Assembly: GCF_025457425.1 (NCBI RefSeq)
Contig: NZ_JAMXIA010000001.1
Location: forward strand, 3,286,001-3,350,000
Origin: Chryseobacterium foetidum
GTDB lineage: Bacteria; Bacteroidota; Bacteroidia; Flavobacteriales; Weeksellaceae
Direction of reading: 5' to 3'
Length of the DNA: 64,000 nt
The notes below the pieces were generated by a model, which made no database searches, had not been told where the DNA came from, and worked only from the letters and a program-made list of their open reading frames with translations. Positions 33,353-42,230 of the stretch are shown in pieces. A program made the position numbers and the translations under genes. Positions within the stretch are counted from its first letter, which is position 1, and every line of letters starts with the position of its first letter.

Positions 33353-35836
33353 ATGAACAAAACCATCCTTTTTGCTTTATTTTTCATTCAAACATTAATC
33401 AGTGCACAGTTTTCCGAGCGGAATCTGTCAACAGAAAAATGGCAGTTCAAAAACACCAAAGAAAAAAACTGGCTGACCGCAGCGGTCCCTTCGACGGTTC
33501 ATTTGGATTTAATGGATCATCAGCTCATCCCCGATCCATACAAAGATGAAAACGAGAAAAAAGTACAGTGGGTTGAAAATGAAGACTGGGATTATCAGAC
33601 AATTTTTAAAATTTCCGCAAAAGAATTACAAAATCAAAATGCTGAACTGGTTTTTTATGGATTGGATACCTATTCAGAGATTTATTTAAACGGAAAACTG
33701 CTGAAGAAAACAGACAACATGTTCAGAACATGGAAAATTCCGGTGAAAAGTGATTTGAAAGTTGGAGATAATGTTTTACAAGTAAAATTTAAATCATCAG
33801 TCAATATCGGGAAAGATTTAGCTAAAAAAGTTCCGTTTACGATGCCGGAATCTCCGAGAAGTTTTGTGAGAAAAGCCCAATACCAGTTTGGTTGGGATTG
33901 GGGACCCAGATTAGTCACTGTAGGAATCTGGAAGGATGTAAAATTGAATTTTTGGAATCATGCTAAATTTGAAAATATAAAAATCGAACAGAAAAAAGTA
34001 ACTAAAGAAGTTGCAAATCTCGTTTTTCATACCGAAATTTTTGTTGAACGAGATGGTAATTATAGCGTGCTCGTAAATAGTTCATCAAAAAATTTCAGTT
34101 TAAAAAAAGGACGAAATTTAATTGAATTTCCATTCGATATTAAAAATCCGAAATTGTGGCAGCCGAATGGTTTTGGAACGGCTTATTCATATCAGTTTGC
34201 GATATCGATTTTTAAGGAAAATACTATTCTTGATCAAAAATTGGTTGATACGGGAATTCGAACCATCGAGTTAATCCAGGATAAAGACGAAAAAGGCAAA
34301 ACTTTCTACTTTAAAGTCAACGGAAATCCGATGTATGCGAAAGGAACCAACTGGATACCTTCCGACAGTTTCACACCGAGAATTACAAAAGAAAAATACC
34401 GAAAACTCATCAGAGACTGCAAAGATGCGAACATGAACATGATCCGCGTCTGGGGCGGCGGAATTTACGAAGATGACGAATTCTACAAAGCCTGCGACGA
34501 AAACGGAATTCTTATCTGGCAGGATTTTATGTTTGCCGGAAGTTTTTATCCGTCAGACGAAGAGTTTTTAAATAATGTAAAAGAGGAAGTCAAAGATCAG
34601 GTCAACAGACTTCAAAATCATCCGTCAATCGCCTTGTGGTGCGGAAATAACGAAATTGATGAAGCCATCGTCAATTGGGGTTATCAGAAGCAGTTCAAAT
34701 ATTCAAAAGAAGATTCTCTTCAGGTCTGGAAAGATTACAAAAAGGTTTTCCACGAAGTTATTCCAAATGCTTTGAAAGAAAATTTAACTTCAGAAAAAAA
34801 CATCTATTGGCCGACGTCACCGTCGATCGGTTGGGGGCACAAAGAAAGCTTAACCGAAGGCGATTCTCATTATTGGGGCGTTTGGTGGGGCGAATTTCCG
34901 TTTGAAATTTACAATGAAAAAGTTCCGAGATTTGCTTCTGAATATGGTTTTCAGGGAATGCCAAGTCTGGAAGCGGTAAAATCAATGTTTTCAGGACTAT
35001 CAGATTTGAGTTTAGAAAATCCAACGATTAAAGCACACGAAAAAAACGCAAGAGGATTCGAAATTATTCAGAAATACATGGAACGTGATTATGTGGTTCC
35101 AAAGGATTTTGTGAAATACAATTACGTTTCCCAACTGCTTCAGGCTCGTGGAATGCAGATTGCAATTGAAGCTCATCGTAGAGCAAAACCTTACAACATG
35201 GGAACTTTGTATTGGCAGTTGAACGATTGCTGGCCTGTCATTTCATGGTCATCGATTGATTATTTGGGTAACTGGAAAGCGCTACATTATCAGGTGAAAA
35301 GAAGTTTTGAAAATCAGGTGATTTTAACGGAAGAAAAGGATGGAGTTTTAAATTTCTACGGAGTTAATGATGGGGTAAATAAATTTCAAGATGTTTACAT
35401 TGAAATTCAGGCTTTAAAGCTGACTGGTGAAATCGTTGGAGAAGTCATTAATGTTCCAGACGGAAAAATTTTGAATGGTATTTTTAAATTTGATCCTACT
35501 GAAATCGAAAATTTAATTCCGGACACAGATAAAAATGAAGTCTTTGTAAAACTAACTTTAAAAGATGCAAATCAGAAAATCATTGCTGAAAACACTCATT
35601 TCTTCGCAAAACCAAAAGATTTAAAACTCACTAAGCCCAACATAAAAATCAGGAAAATATCTTCCACAGAAATTGAAATCTCTACCGATGTTCTGGCGAA
35701 AGATGTCTATTTAATGGGCGATAGTCATTTTTCTGACAACTTTTTTGATTTGCTTCCCAAAACTTCAAAAAGAATCAAGCTTTCGAAACCTTTGGAAAAA
35801 ATCGAGGTGATGACTTTGTTGGATACAATGAATTAG
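33353..35836 (+). CDS. Beta-mannosidase, GH2
   Basis: Hydrolyses terminal beta-1,4-mannose, including the core mannose of N-glycans. 827 residues: signal peptide MNKTILFALFFIQTLISAQ, sugar-binding domain (residues 20-190, FGWDWGPRLVTVGIW), immunoglobulin-like domain, catalytic barrel (about 290-620) and C-terminal beta domains. Acid/base Glu434 in WCGNNEIDE, nucleophile Glu530 in FASEYGFQGMP, and the typical RVWGGGIYEDDEFY and LYWQLNDCWPVISWSS. With the GH20 enzyme and glycosylasparaginase this makes a set suited to taking apart N-glycan cores. Confidence 0.94.
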   Translation: MNKTILFALFFIQTLISAQFSERNLSTEKWQFKNTKEKNWLTAAVPSTVHLDLMDHQLIPDPYKDENEKKVQWVENEDWDYQTIFKISAKELQNQNAELVFYGLDTYSEIYLNGKLLKKTDNMFRTWKIPVKSDLKVGDNVLQVKFKSSVNIGKDLAKKVPFTMPESPRSFVRKAQYQFGWDWGPRLVTVGIWKDVKLNFWNHAKFENIKIEQKKVTKEVANLVFHTEIFVERDGNYSVLVNSSSKNFSLKKGRNLIEFPFDIKNPKLWQPNGFGTAYSYQFAISIFKENTILDQKLVDTGIRTIELIQDKDEKGKTFYFKVNGNPMYAKGTNWIPSDSFTPRITKEKYRKLIRDCKDANMNMIRVWGGGIYEDDEFYKACDENGILIWQDFMFAGSFYPSDEEFLNNVKEEVKDQVNRLQNHPSIALWCGNNEIDEAIVNWGYQKQFKYSKEDSLQVWKDYKKVFHEVIPNALKENLTSEKNIYWPTSPSIGWGHKESLTEGDSHYWGVWWGEFPFEIYNEKVPRFASEYGFQGMPSLEAVKSMFSGLSDLSLENPTIKAHEKNARGFEIIQKYMERDYVVPKDFVKYNYVSQLLQARGMQIAIEAHRRAKPYNMGTLYWQLNDCWPVISWSSIDYLGNWKALHYQVKRSFENQVILTEEKDGVLNFYGVNDGVNKFQDVYIEIQALKLTGEIVGEVINVPDGKILNGIFKFDPTEIENLIPDTDKNEVFVKLTLKDANQKIIAENTHFFAKPKDLKLTKPNIKIRKISSTEIEISTDVLAKDVYLMGDSHFSDNFFDLLPKTSKRIKLSKPLEKIEVMTLLDTMN

Positions 35837-35842
35837 CGCACT

Positions 35843-35879
35843 AAACCTTCAAGGTTTCCGAAACCTTGAAGGTTTTTTT
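35843..35879 (+). terminator. Beta-mannosidase terminator
   Basis: Perfect 15-bp stem AAACCTTCAAGGTTT / AAACCTTGAAGGTTT with a CCG loop, then a T run. Confidence 0.85.
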
Positions 35880-35887
35880 CAACAATA

Positions 35888-35920
35888 AACCCTGCCAGCG
35901 TTTCAAACGCTGGCAGGGTT
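35888..35920. repeat. 33-base perfect palindromic element
   Basis: AACCCTGCCAGCGTTT and AAACGCTGGCAGGGTT are perfect reverse complements around a single C. It comes 9 bases after the terminator hairpin, has no T tail of its own and is GC-richer. From memory, palindromes of this kind are common between genes in flavobacteria. Confidence 0.8.
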
Positions 35921-35948
35921 GCAAGTGGATATTCTATTTTCGAGCATA

Positions 35949-36000
35949 AGCTGAACCTTAGCCTTAAACTTAACCTCAACCTAATCCCCAACCTAAAAAA
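35949..36000. repeat. AACCTNA-type degenerate tract upstream of priA
   Basis: Imperfect 6-7 base units (AACCTTA, GCCTTAA, CTTAACC, TCAACCT, CCCAACCT). Confidence 0.55.
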
Positions 36001-36051
36001 AATTGCACTTCTCTTCAGAAACAATTAATTTTACACTTTTAAATTTCTCTT

Positions 36052-38499
36052 TTGCACTACGCCCAGATTATTTTACCGCTCAACCTCAAAGGATCTTTCA
36101 CCTACAAAGTTCCGGAAGAAATTATTGAACAGATTCAAAGCGGAATGCGTGTGCTCGTCCCTTTTGGAGGAAAAAAAATCTATACAGGAATTGTTTTTGA
36201 ACTTCATGATCAGGCTCCGGAAAATTTTGTGGCCAAGGAAGTCATCAGTATTTTAGACAGCAAACCTATTGTTCCTGAAGAGCAGATCAAGTTCTGGAAC
36301 TGGCTTTCTGACTATTATCTGTGCAGTTTGGGCGAGATCTACCGTTTTGCATTTCCATCTTCTTTAAAACTGGAAAGTGAAACTTATTTAAAATTAAAAC
36401 CCAACGCAGTCATTAATTTTGAGATTCTAGATGTCAACGAAATGTATCTTATTCAGGCGCTTGAGGTTCGTCAGTTGATTAATCTGACTGATATTGAAGC
36501 GTTTATTCCTAAAAAGGATATTATCAAAACCATTAATTCATTGATTGATCTTCAATATATTGAAATTGATGAAAAAGTTGCTGAAAAATACAAAGCCAAA
36601 GAAGTCGCTTACGTAAAAATCAACGATGAGGTTTTGAAAAATGAAAGTTTTACCGGAATTCTTTTAGGCCTGACAAAAGCAAGAAAACAGAAAGAATTAT
36701 TTCTTCACATCCTCGAAAAACAGACTGAAAATCCAAATCAGCCTTTAAAAAAATCAGAGCTTTTTGAAGACGGCTATTTTTCATCTTCTCATTTTAAAGC
36801 TTTGGCAGATAAAGGTTTTATCGAAGAATATTATAGGCAAAAAGACAGAATCGAAAGTTACAGCGGGGAAATTGAAGAGATTGAAGAACTTTCGGATATT
36901 CAAAAGGCTGCAAAAGAAGAAATCGACGCTGCTTTTGAAGAAGGCAAAAACGTTTTACTTCACGGAGTAACTTCTTCAGGGAAAACCCATATTTATTTAG
37001 AAAAAATTGAAGAATGCATCGCTGAGGGCAAAAATGTACTTTTTCTGTTGCCAGAAATTTCTTTAACCAAACAGATTACGCAGCGTTTAGAAAAAAAATA
37101 CGGCAGCCAGATCGGATTTTACCATCAAAAACTGACCGATTTTGAAAGGGTAGAGGTCTGGAAGAGAATCAGCCGAAATAATATTAAAATCCTGATTGGA
37201 ACCAGAAACGCGTTATTTCTCCCTTATGAAAATTTAGGATTAATCATTGTCGACGAAGAGCACGATTCTGCTTATCGACAGAAAGATGTTTCGCCTTATT
37301 TCAATGCGCGAGATGTAGCTTTGGTTCTTGGAAATCTCTATGACGCCAACGTAATTTTAGGTTCGGCAACCCCGTCGGTAGAATCTTATTATTTAGGTCA
37401 GAAAGACCGTTTGAGATATGTTTTTTTAGATAAAAGATTTGGCGAAGTTGAGTTACCTGTTTTTGAACTGATTAATTTTAAGGAAGCTCAGGATTCCAAA
37501 CACGTTAATGGAAATTTTTCTTTCAGAATGTTGGAGGAGCTAAAAAAAACTGTAGACGAAAATAATCAGGGCATTATTCTTCACAACCGCCGTGGTTACG
37601 CCAATGTTGTTGAATGTGAATCGTGCGGTTACGTCAATTACTGTTCAAACTGTGACGTTGTGATGACGTATCACAAATCTGCCAACGAGATGAAATGTCA
37701 TTACTGCGGACAGCGGGCTTCAAAACCAAAGGCCTGCCCGAAATGTTTTTCAGAAAACCTTAACGAAAGAGGCGTTGGTGTAGAACAGATCCACGAGGAA
37801 GTTTCAAAATTATTTCCGGACAACGAAGTTGACAGAATGGATGTGGATTCGATGCGTAAAAAATTTGCCTACGAAAAACTCTACGAAAAAATTGAAGAAG
37901 GAGAAACCGATATAGTAGTTGGAACGCAGATGATTTCCAAAGGTTTGGACTTTGATCATATCGAATTGGTGGCAATTCCAAAAGCAGATTCTATGCTGTA
38001 CGTGCAGGATTTCAGAGCAGAAGAGCGTGCTTATCAGTTAATTACTCAGGTTTCAGGCAGGGCTGGCCGTGTGTCTGGACAGGGAAAAATTTTAATTCAA
38101 ACCTATAATCCTGATCATTCTGTCTTCCAGTTAATTAAAATGAATGATGCTGCAAAAACGTATGATTATTTTTTACAGGAAAGGAAGAAATTTCACTATC
38201 CGCCGTACACAAAGATGATCATGCTTCAGCTGAGTCATAGGAAAGAAGACAAAATTACGCGGGCATCGCAGTTTATGGGTTCTGTTCTGCGGAAGTATTT
38301 ACCGGAAGAATGTGTTTTAGGTCCTGAAAAATCTCCTGTTTTTAAGATAAATAATATGTTTCAGTTCCAGATTTTAATTAAACTTCCCAGAGGAAACAAG
38401 TATGCTTCGTTTAAAAAATTAGTTTTAAAAAGCATCGAAGAGTTTGATGAGATCACAGCTTACCAGAGCGTCAAAAAACACGTATTAATAGACTTTTAA
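36052..38499 (+). CDS. priA: Primosomal protein N' (replication restart helicase PriA)
   Basis: Superfamily 2 DNA helicase that reloads the replisome at stalled forks. 815 residues. N-terminal DNA-binding domain (1-110), Walker A GVTSSGKTHIY with G310-K311-T312, DEEH box at 401-404, cysteine-rich zinc region (CESCGYVNYCSNC ... CHYCG ... CPKC) and helicase motifs V-VI (GTQMISKGLDFD, QVSGRAGR). The start is taken as TTG at 36052: a stop codon lies 12 bases upstream in frame and MHYAQIILPLNLKGSFTY is the expected family start. Confidence 0.95.
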   Translation: MHYAQIILPLNLKGSFTYKVPEEIIEQIQSGMRVLVPFGGKKIYTGIVFELHDQAPENFVAKEVISILDSKPIVPEEQIKFWNWLSDYYLCSLGEIYRFAFPSSLKLESETYLKLKPNAVINFEILDVNEMYLIQALEVRQLINLTDIEAFIPKKDIIKTINSLIDLQYIEIDEKVAEKYKAKEVAYVKINDEVLKNESFTGILLGLTKARKQKELFLHILEKQTENPNQPLKKSELFEDGYFSSSHFKALADKGFIEEYYRQKDRIESYSGEIEEIEELSDIQKAAKEEIDAAFEEGKNVLLHGVTSSGKTHIYLEKIEECIAEGKNVLFLLPEISLTKQITQRLEKKYGSQIGFYHQKLTDFERVEVWKRISRNNIKILIGTRNALFLPYENLGLIIVDEEHDSAYRQKDVSPYFNARDVALVLGNLYDANVILGSATPSVESYYLGQKDRLRYVFLDKRFGEVELPVFELINFKEAQDSKHVNGNFSFRMLEELKKTVDENNQGIILHNRRGYANVVECESCGYVNYCSNCDVVMTYHKSANEMKCHYCGQRASKPKACPKCFSENLNERGVGVEQIHEEVSKLFPDNEVDRMDVDSMRKKFAYEKLYEKIEEGETDIVVGTQMISKGLDFDHIELVAIPKADSMLYVQDFRAEERAYQLITQVSGRAGRVSGQGKILIQTYNPDHSVFQLIKMNDAAKTYDYFLQERKKFHYPPYTKMIMLQLSHRKEDKITRASQFMGSVLRKYLPEECVLGPEKSPVFKINNMFQFQILIKLPRGNKYASFKKLVLKSIEEFDEITAYQSVKKHVLIDF

Positions 38500-38564
38500 C
38501 AAAGTTTAACATATTTTAATTGCTTTTATCAGTCTCTAATGTGCTGATTTCTAACAATATTTTC

Positions 38565-38572
38565 TACTTTTG
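38565..38572 (+). promoter_or_regulatory. Candidate -7 box TACTTTTG upstream of the PBP4 gene
   Basis: Exact TAnnTTTG 88 bases before the ATG at 38661. No well-spaced -33 TTG seen. Confidence 0.4.
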
Positions 38573-38660
38573 ATCGTTGGTTATATGTTTGGCTGCAAAC
38601 AATTGGTTTAACTTCCTGCTTGCAATTCAATCATAAATACAGACAAAAAAGAAAAAATTG

Positions 38661-40127
38661 ATGGTAAATTTCAAAAAATACATTTCAGGTATTGCGGTAT
38701 TGGCATCTGGTTTATTCCTTGCTCAGAATACCGTTTCTACAGTTCTTTTTAATCCCAGTTCAGACAGTCAGAAATCTTTTAACCTTCCGTCGCCGGTTGC
38801 GATGATTGAGAAGACAATCCTGTCTCCTAAAGAGCTTGTAGATATCAATGTAAACACAATGATGGCCGATCCCGTGCTGAAAAACGCAACGTGGGGATTT
38901 GTAATCTATGATCCGAAAACAAAAAAGATAATTTCATCTTATAATGAAAATACACCTTTGGTACCGGCGTCCACAACAAAATTGCTCACTACGGAAACAG
39001 CTTTGAGTCTTTTGGGTGAAAACTACCGTTGGATGACGCAACTTGAATATTCAGGAACAGTTGACGAGAACGGAGTTTTGAACGGTAATCTTTACATTAT
39101 CGGAAGTGGTGACCCGTCTTTGGGAACCAACAAAGCCGGTGCATGGTCTTATAAGGAAATTATTACAGATTTCACAGATGGACTTTCAAGAGAAGGTATA
39201 AAAAAGGTAAACGGTGATATTGTCATTCAGACAGCGCTTTTCAAAGGTAACATTACGAGACTTCCGGAAAATGTTGTGTGGTTGGAAAACAATAATTACT
39301 ATTTGCCGGCAGGTACTACTCAGGAAATCAATCCGATGAATGAGAAACTGATTGTTAAGAAAAATGCTACGCTCAGTAATGATAAAAAATATTTCTACGT
39401 TTCGCCATACACCAATCAGATGGTCTATGCTGAAAAGTATGATGGGGCTGGAATTTTAACAACAAAATTACCTGATGCACCAGCTTATCTTGCCAATACT
39501 TTCAGAGCAAGTTTGATCAAAAACGGTTTAAGTGTGACTGGAAAGGTGCAGACAAAAACTACAGACGGTCAGCCTGAATCCAGAAAAACATTAAGCGTTT
39601 ACAAATCTCCTACTTTAGCCGATATTGTTTATTACACCAACCAGAGAAGTGACAATTCACTTGCTGAAGCTTTGCTGAAAACAGTTGGTTACTTTAAAAA
39701 GGGAAATCAGACTACAGAAGCTGGCAGAGAAGTGGTGACAGACCATTTAAAAGATGCAGCTTTTGACCTTGAAGGCCTTACTTACATGGATGGAAGTGGT
39801 CTTTCAAGAAGCAACAAAGTAACGCCGATTTCTCAGGTGAAATATCTTACTTCATTGATGGGAACGAAATATTATCAGACTTATTTTAATTCTCTTCCGA
39901 TTGGTGGACAATCCGGAACCTTAAAAAGAATGTTTTTGGAGACCGGAAACGGACAGGTTTTTGCCAAAACAGGAACTTTAAATAAGGTAAAAGCGCTTGC
40001 AGGTTACATTAAAACCAATTCCGGAAAAACTTTGGTATTCTCTTTATTGGTTAATAATTACGCCGGTTCGGTGGATATGGTAAAGAAGAGAATGGAGCAG
40101 TTGATCGAGCCAACTTTAGATTTGTAA
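38661..40127 (+). CDS. dacB: D-alanyl-D-alanine carboxypeptidase/endopeptidase, PBP4 type (S13)
   Basis: Trims peptidoglycan stem peptides and opens cross-links in the periplasm. 488 residues from the ATG at 38661. Signal peptide ending at LFLAQ. All three penicillin-binding motifs are present: SxxK as S104-T-T-K107 in VPASTTKLLT, SxN in QRSDNSLAE, and KTG at K436 in FAKTGTLNKV. The insert between the first two is long, as in class C PBPs. The following M1 peptidase has its own promoter. Confidence 0.93.
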   Translation: MVNFKKYISGIAVLASGLFLAQNTVSTVLFNPSSDSQKSFNLPSPVAMIEKTILSPKELVDINVNTMMADPVLKNATWGFVIYDPKTKKIISSYNENTPLVPASTTKLLTTETALSLLGENYRWMTQLEYSGTVDENGVLNGNLYIIGSGDPSLGTNKAGAWSYKEIITDFTDGLSREGIKKVNGDIVIQTALFKGNITRLPENVVWLENNNYYLPAGTTQEINPMNEKLIVKKNATLSNDKKYFYVSPYTNQMVYAEKYDGAGILTTKLPDAPAYLANTFRASLIKNGLSVTGKVQTKTTDGQPESRKTLSVYKSPTLADIVYYTNQRSDNSLAEALLKTVGYFKKGNQTTEAGREVVTDHLKDAAFDLEGLTYMDGSGLSRSNKVTPISQVKYLTSLMGTKYYQTYFNSLPIGGQSGTLKRMFLETGNGQVFAKTGTLNKVKALAGYIKTNSGKTLVFSLLVNNYAGSVDMVKKRMEQLIEPTLDL

Positions 40128-40150
40128 AAATTTAATTTTAAATAAACTTT

Positions 40151-40186
40151 AAAACCTTTTAATCTGTGATTGAGAGGTTTTTTTTA
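40151..40186 (+). terminator. Terminator-like hairpin after dacB
   Basis: AAAACCTT pairs with GAGGTTTT (one G-T pair) across a 15-base loop, with a long T run. The T run overlaps the next candidate -7 box. Confidence 0.5.
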
Positions 40187-40192
40187 TCTTTG
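40185..40192 (+). promoter_or_regulatory. Candidate -7 box TATCTTTG of the M1 peptidase
   Basis: Exact TAnnTTTG, 22 bases before the ATG at 40215. A TTG is 12 bases upstream, closer than usual. Confidence 0.45.
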
Positions 40193-40214
40193 ATGTAATA
40201 TTAATAATGATTTA

Positions 40215-42137
40215 ATGAAAAAAATATATATTCTTTTTCTCGTGAGTTTTATACTTCACATATTCTCAGCTCAAGACATGAATATCGATATGAAAGGCTT
40301 GAGAAGCAAGGAAATGAAATCTTTCGCAGCCAAAATGAATGCGGGAAATACGAATCCTAACACACTTAACTACGATTTGCAGTATCAGAGAATGGATTTA
40401 TCTTTAAATCCTGCGAATTACAACGTATCAGGCTCTGTAACATCGCATTTCAAACCGAATCAGGCGATGACCAGCATTTATTTTGATCTTTCAAACACGC
40501 TTACTGTTTCTTCGGTTCAATATCACGGTGTCAATCTTAGTTTTCAGCAGCTTGCAACAAAAGAAGTGAAAATCGACTTTCAAAACCCGATTTCTGCAAA
40601 TGTTTTAGATTCACTTACAATCAATTACAGCGGTGCTCCGTCAACAGCACTCAATGCATTTTCAACAGGCACACAGGCAGGAACTCCGGTAATGGCCACT
40701 CTCAGTGAGCCTTATGGAGCTCAGGACTGGTTTCCAACAAAACAAAGTCTGAATGATAAAATTGAAAGGTTTGATATTAAAATAACAGCACCTTCGCAAT
40801 ACAACGTTGCCTCAAACGGAACACTGATGTCTGAAACCACGCTTCCGGGAAGTTTAAAAAGAACTTTCTGGCGTACTCAATATCCAACCGCAGCATATCT
40901 CATTGCGATTTCAATTACAAATTTTACAAAGCTTACAGATGTAATTGGGACACCGCCGTTTCCGTACATCAATTATGTATATCCTTCCACAGCAGCTGAT
41001 CCGTCAAGTATGTCAAATATTGAATGGACAAAGCAGGTAATGATAACTTTTGAGACTTATTTCGGACCTTACCCTTTCAGAAACGAAAAGTATGGTCACA
41101 TGCAGTTTATGTATGGCGGTGGAATGGAGCACCAAACGATGTCGTCAATGGGAGGTTGGGATCGAGGCTTGATTGCCCACGAGCTTGCTCACCAGTGGTT
41201 TGGCGACAAGGTAACCTGCGGAGCATGGAATGACATATGGCTGAATGAAGGTTTTGCTACTTTCGGTCAGCATGTTGCCTATGAAAAACTAATAATGACC
41301 AATACACAATTTATGAACTATCTCATCGGCGAGCGGGATTACATCACAAGTCAGCCTGGCGGAAGCGTGTACGTGGCTGATGCCAATCTGGGAAGTGTGG
41401 GAACAATTTTCAGCGGAAGACTGTCTTATTCTAAAGGTGCTTATGTTCTCAGAATGATGAAGTGGATTTTAGGCGAAACTGCTTTTTACAATATGTTAAA
41501 AGACTATCATGCAAGACCAAATCTTGCTTATAACTACGCAGTGACAAATGATTTTAAAGGTTCTGTTTTAACATCTACCGGTAAAGATTTTACAGAATTT
41601 TTTAATGACTGGATTTATGGGCAGGGTTATCCAACCTACGACATTCGCTGGAAGCAAACGGGAAATACTTTAACTTTTAGAGCGGCGCAAACTCAAAGTC
41701 ATACTTCTGTAAATTTCTTCGACATGCCTTTGCCTATTAAAGTAAACGGAACCGGAGGTCAGGTAGCTTACTTTGCTTTGAATAATACTGTTAATAATCA
41801 GTATTTTACAGAAACAGTGAGTTTCCCTGTTGCGAGTGTTGAATTTAATTATGAATATCAGATTTTAGAAAAAAACTCTACTGTTATACAAGATTCATCT
41901 TTAGGAATTGAAGAAATCGACCTTGGAAATTTTGGATTATATCCAAATCCTGCTAAGAGTGAAATTTATTTGAGAGGTGTGAAAAAGTCAGCAGATTTTA
42001 AAATCTTTTCTGCTGATGCCCGTTTGGTGAAAAGCGGAGTTTATCATCCGACAAAACCTATCAATATTTCAAATCTTTCCCCCGGAATTTATTTATTCCA
42101 GATCCGTGATAAGAATTTAAAATTTGTAAAAGAATAA
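40215..42137 (+). CDS. M1 family aminopeptidase with T9SS type A sorting domain
   Basis: Secreted zinc aminopeptidase, 640 residues. Signal peptide ending at IFSAQ, beta-sandwich N-terminal domain (50-210), exopeptidase motif as GGGMEHQTM (GAMEN-like), zinc motif HELAH at H322-H326 and Glu345 in WLNEGFATF, exactly 19 residues after the second His as in the family. The helical C-terminal domain of larger M1 enzymes is reduced. The last 75 residues are a T9SS type A signal (LGNFGLYPNPAKSEIYL, NLSPGIYLFQI). The insertion sequence begins 5 bases after the stop codon. Confidence 0.93.
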   Translation: MKKIYILFLVSFILHIFSAQDMNIDMKGLRSKEMKSFAAKMNAGNTNPNTLNYDLQYQRMDLSLNPANYNVSGSVTSHFKPNQAMTSIYFDLSNTLTVSSVQYHGVNLSFQQLATKEVKIDFQNPISANVLDSLTINYSGAPSTALNAFSTGTQAGTPVMATLSEPYGAQDWFPTKQSLNDKIERFDIKITAPSQYNVASNGTLMSETTLPGSLKRTFWRTQYPTAAYLIAISITNFTKLTDVIGTPPFPYINYVYPSTAADPSSMSNIEWTKQVMITFETYFGPYPFRNEKYGHMQFMYGGGMEHQTMSSMGGWDRGLIAHELAHQWFGDKVTCGAWNDIWLNEGFATFGQHVAYEKLIMTNTQFMNYLIGERDYITSQPGGSVYVADANLGSVGTIFSGRLSYSKGAYVLRMMKWILGETAFYNMLKDYHARPNLAYNYAVTNDFKGSVLTSTGKDFTEFFNDWIYGQGYPTYDIRWKQTGNTLTFRAAQTQSHTSVNFFDMPLPIKVNGTGGQVAYFALNNTVNNQYFTETVSFPVASVEFNYEYQILEKNSTVIQDSSLGIEEIDLGNFGLYPNPAKSEIYLRGVKKSADFKIFSADARLVKSGVYHPTKPINISNLSPGIYLFQIRDKNLKFVKE

Positions 42138-42206
42138 TATTGAAGAATCCGTCTCACAACTGAGGCGGTTTTTTTTTGGTAATTATTGCAGGATTTCGTA
42201 TATTTA

Positions 42207-42223
42207 TATCTGATAATCAGATA
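42207..42223. promoter_or_regulatory. 17-base palindrome before the transposase start
   Basis: TATCTGAT-A-ATCAGATA, perfect arms around one base, ending 7 bases before the transposase ATG. Position and symmetry suit an operator or autoregulatory site. No known factor assigned. Confidence 0.4.
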
Positions 42224-42230
42224 GTTGTTT

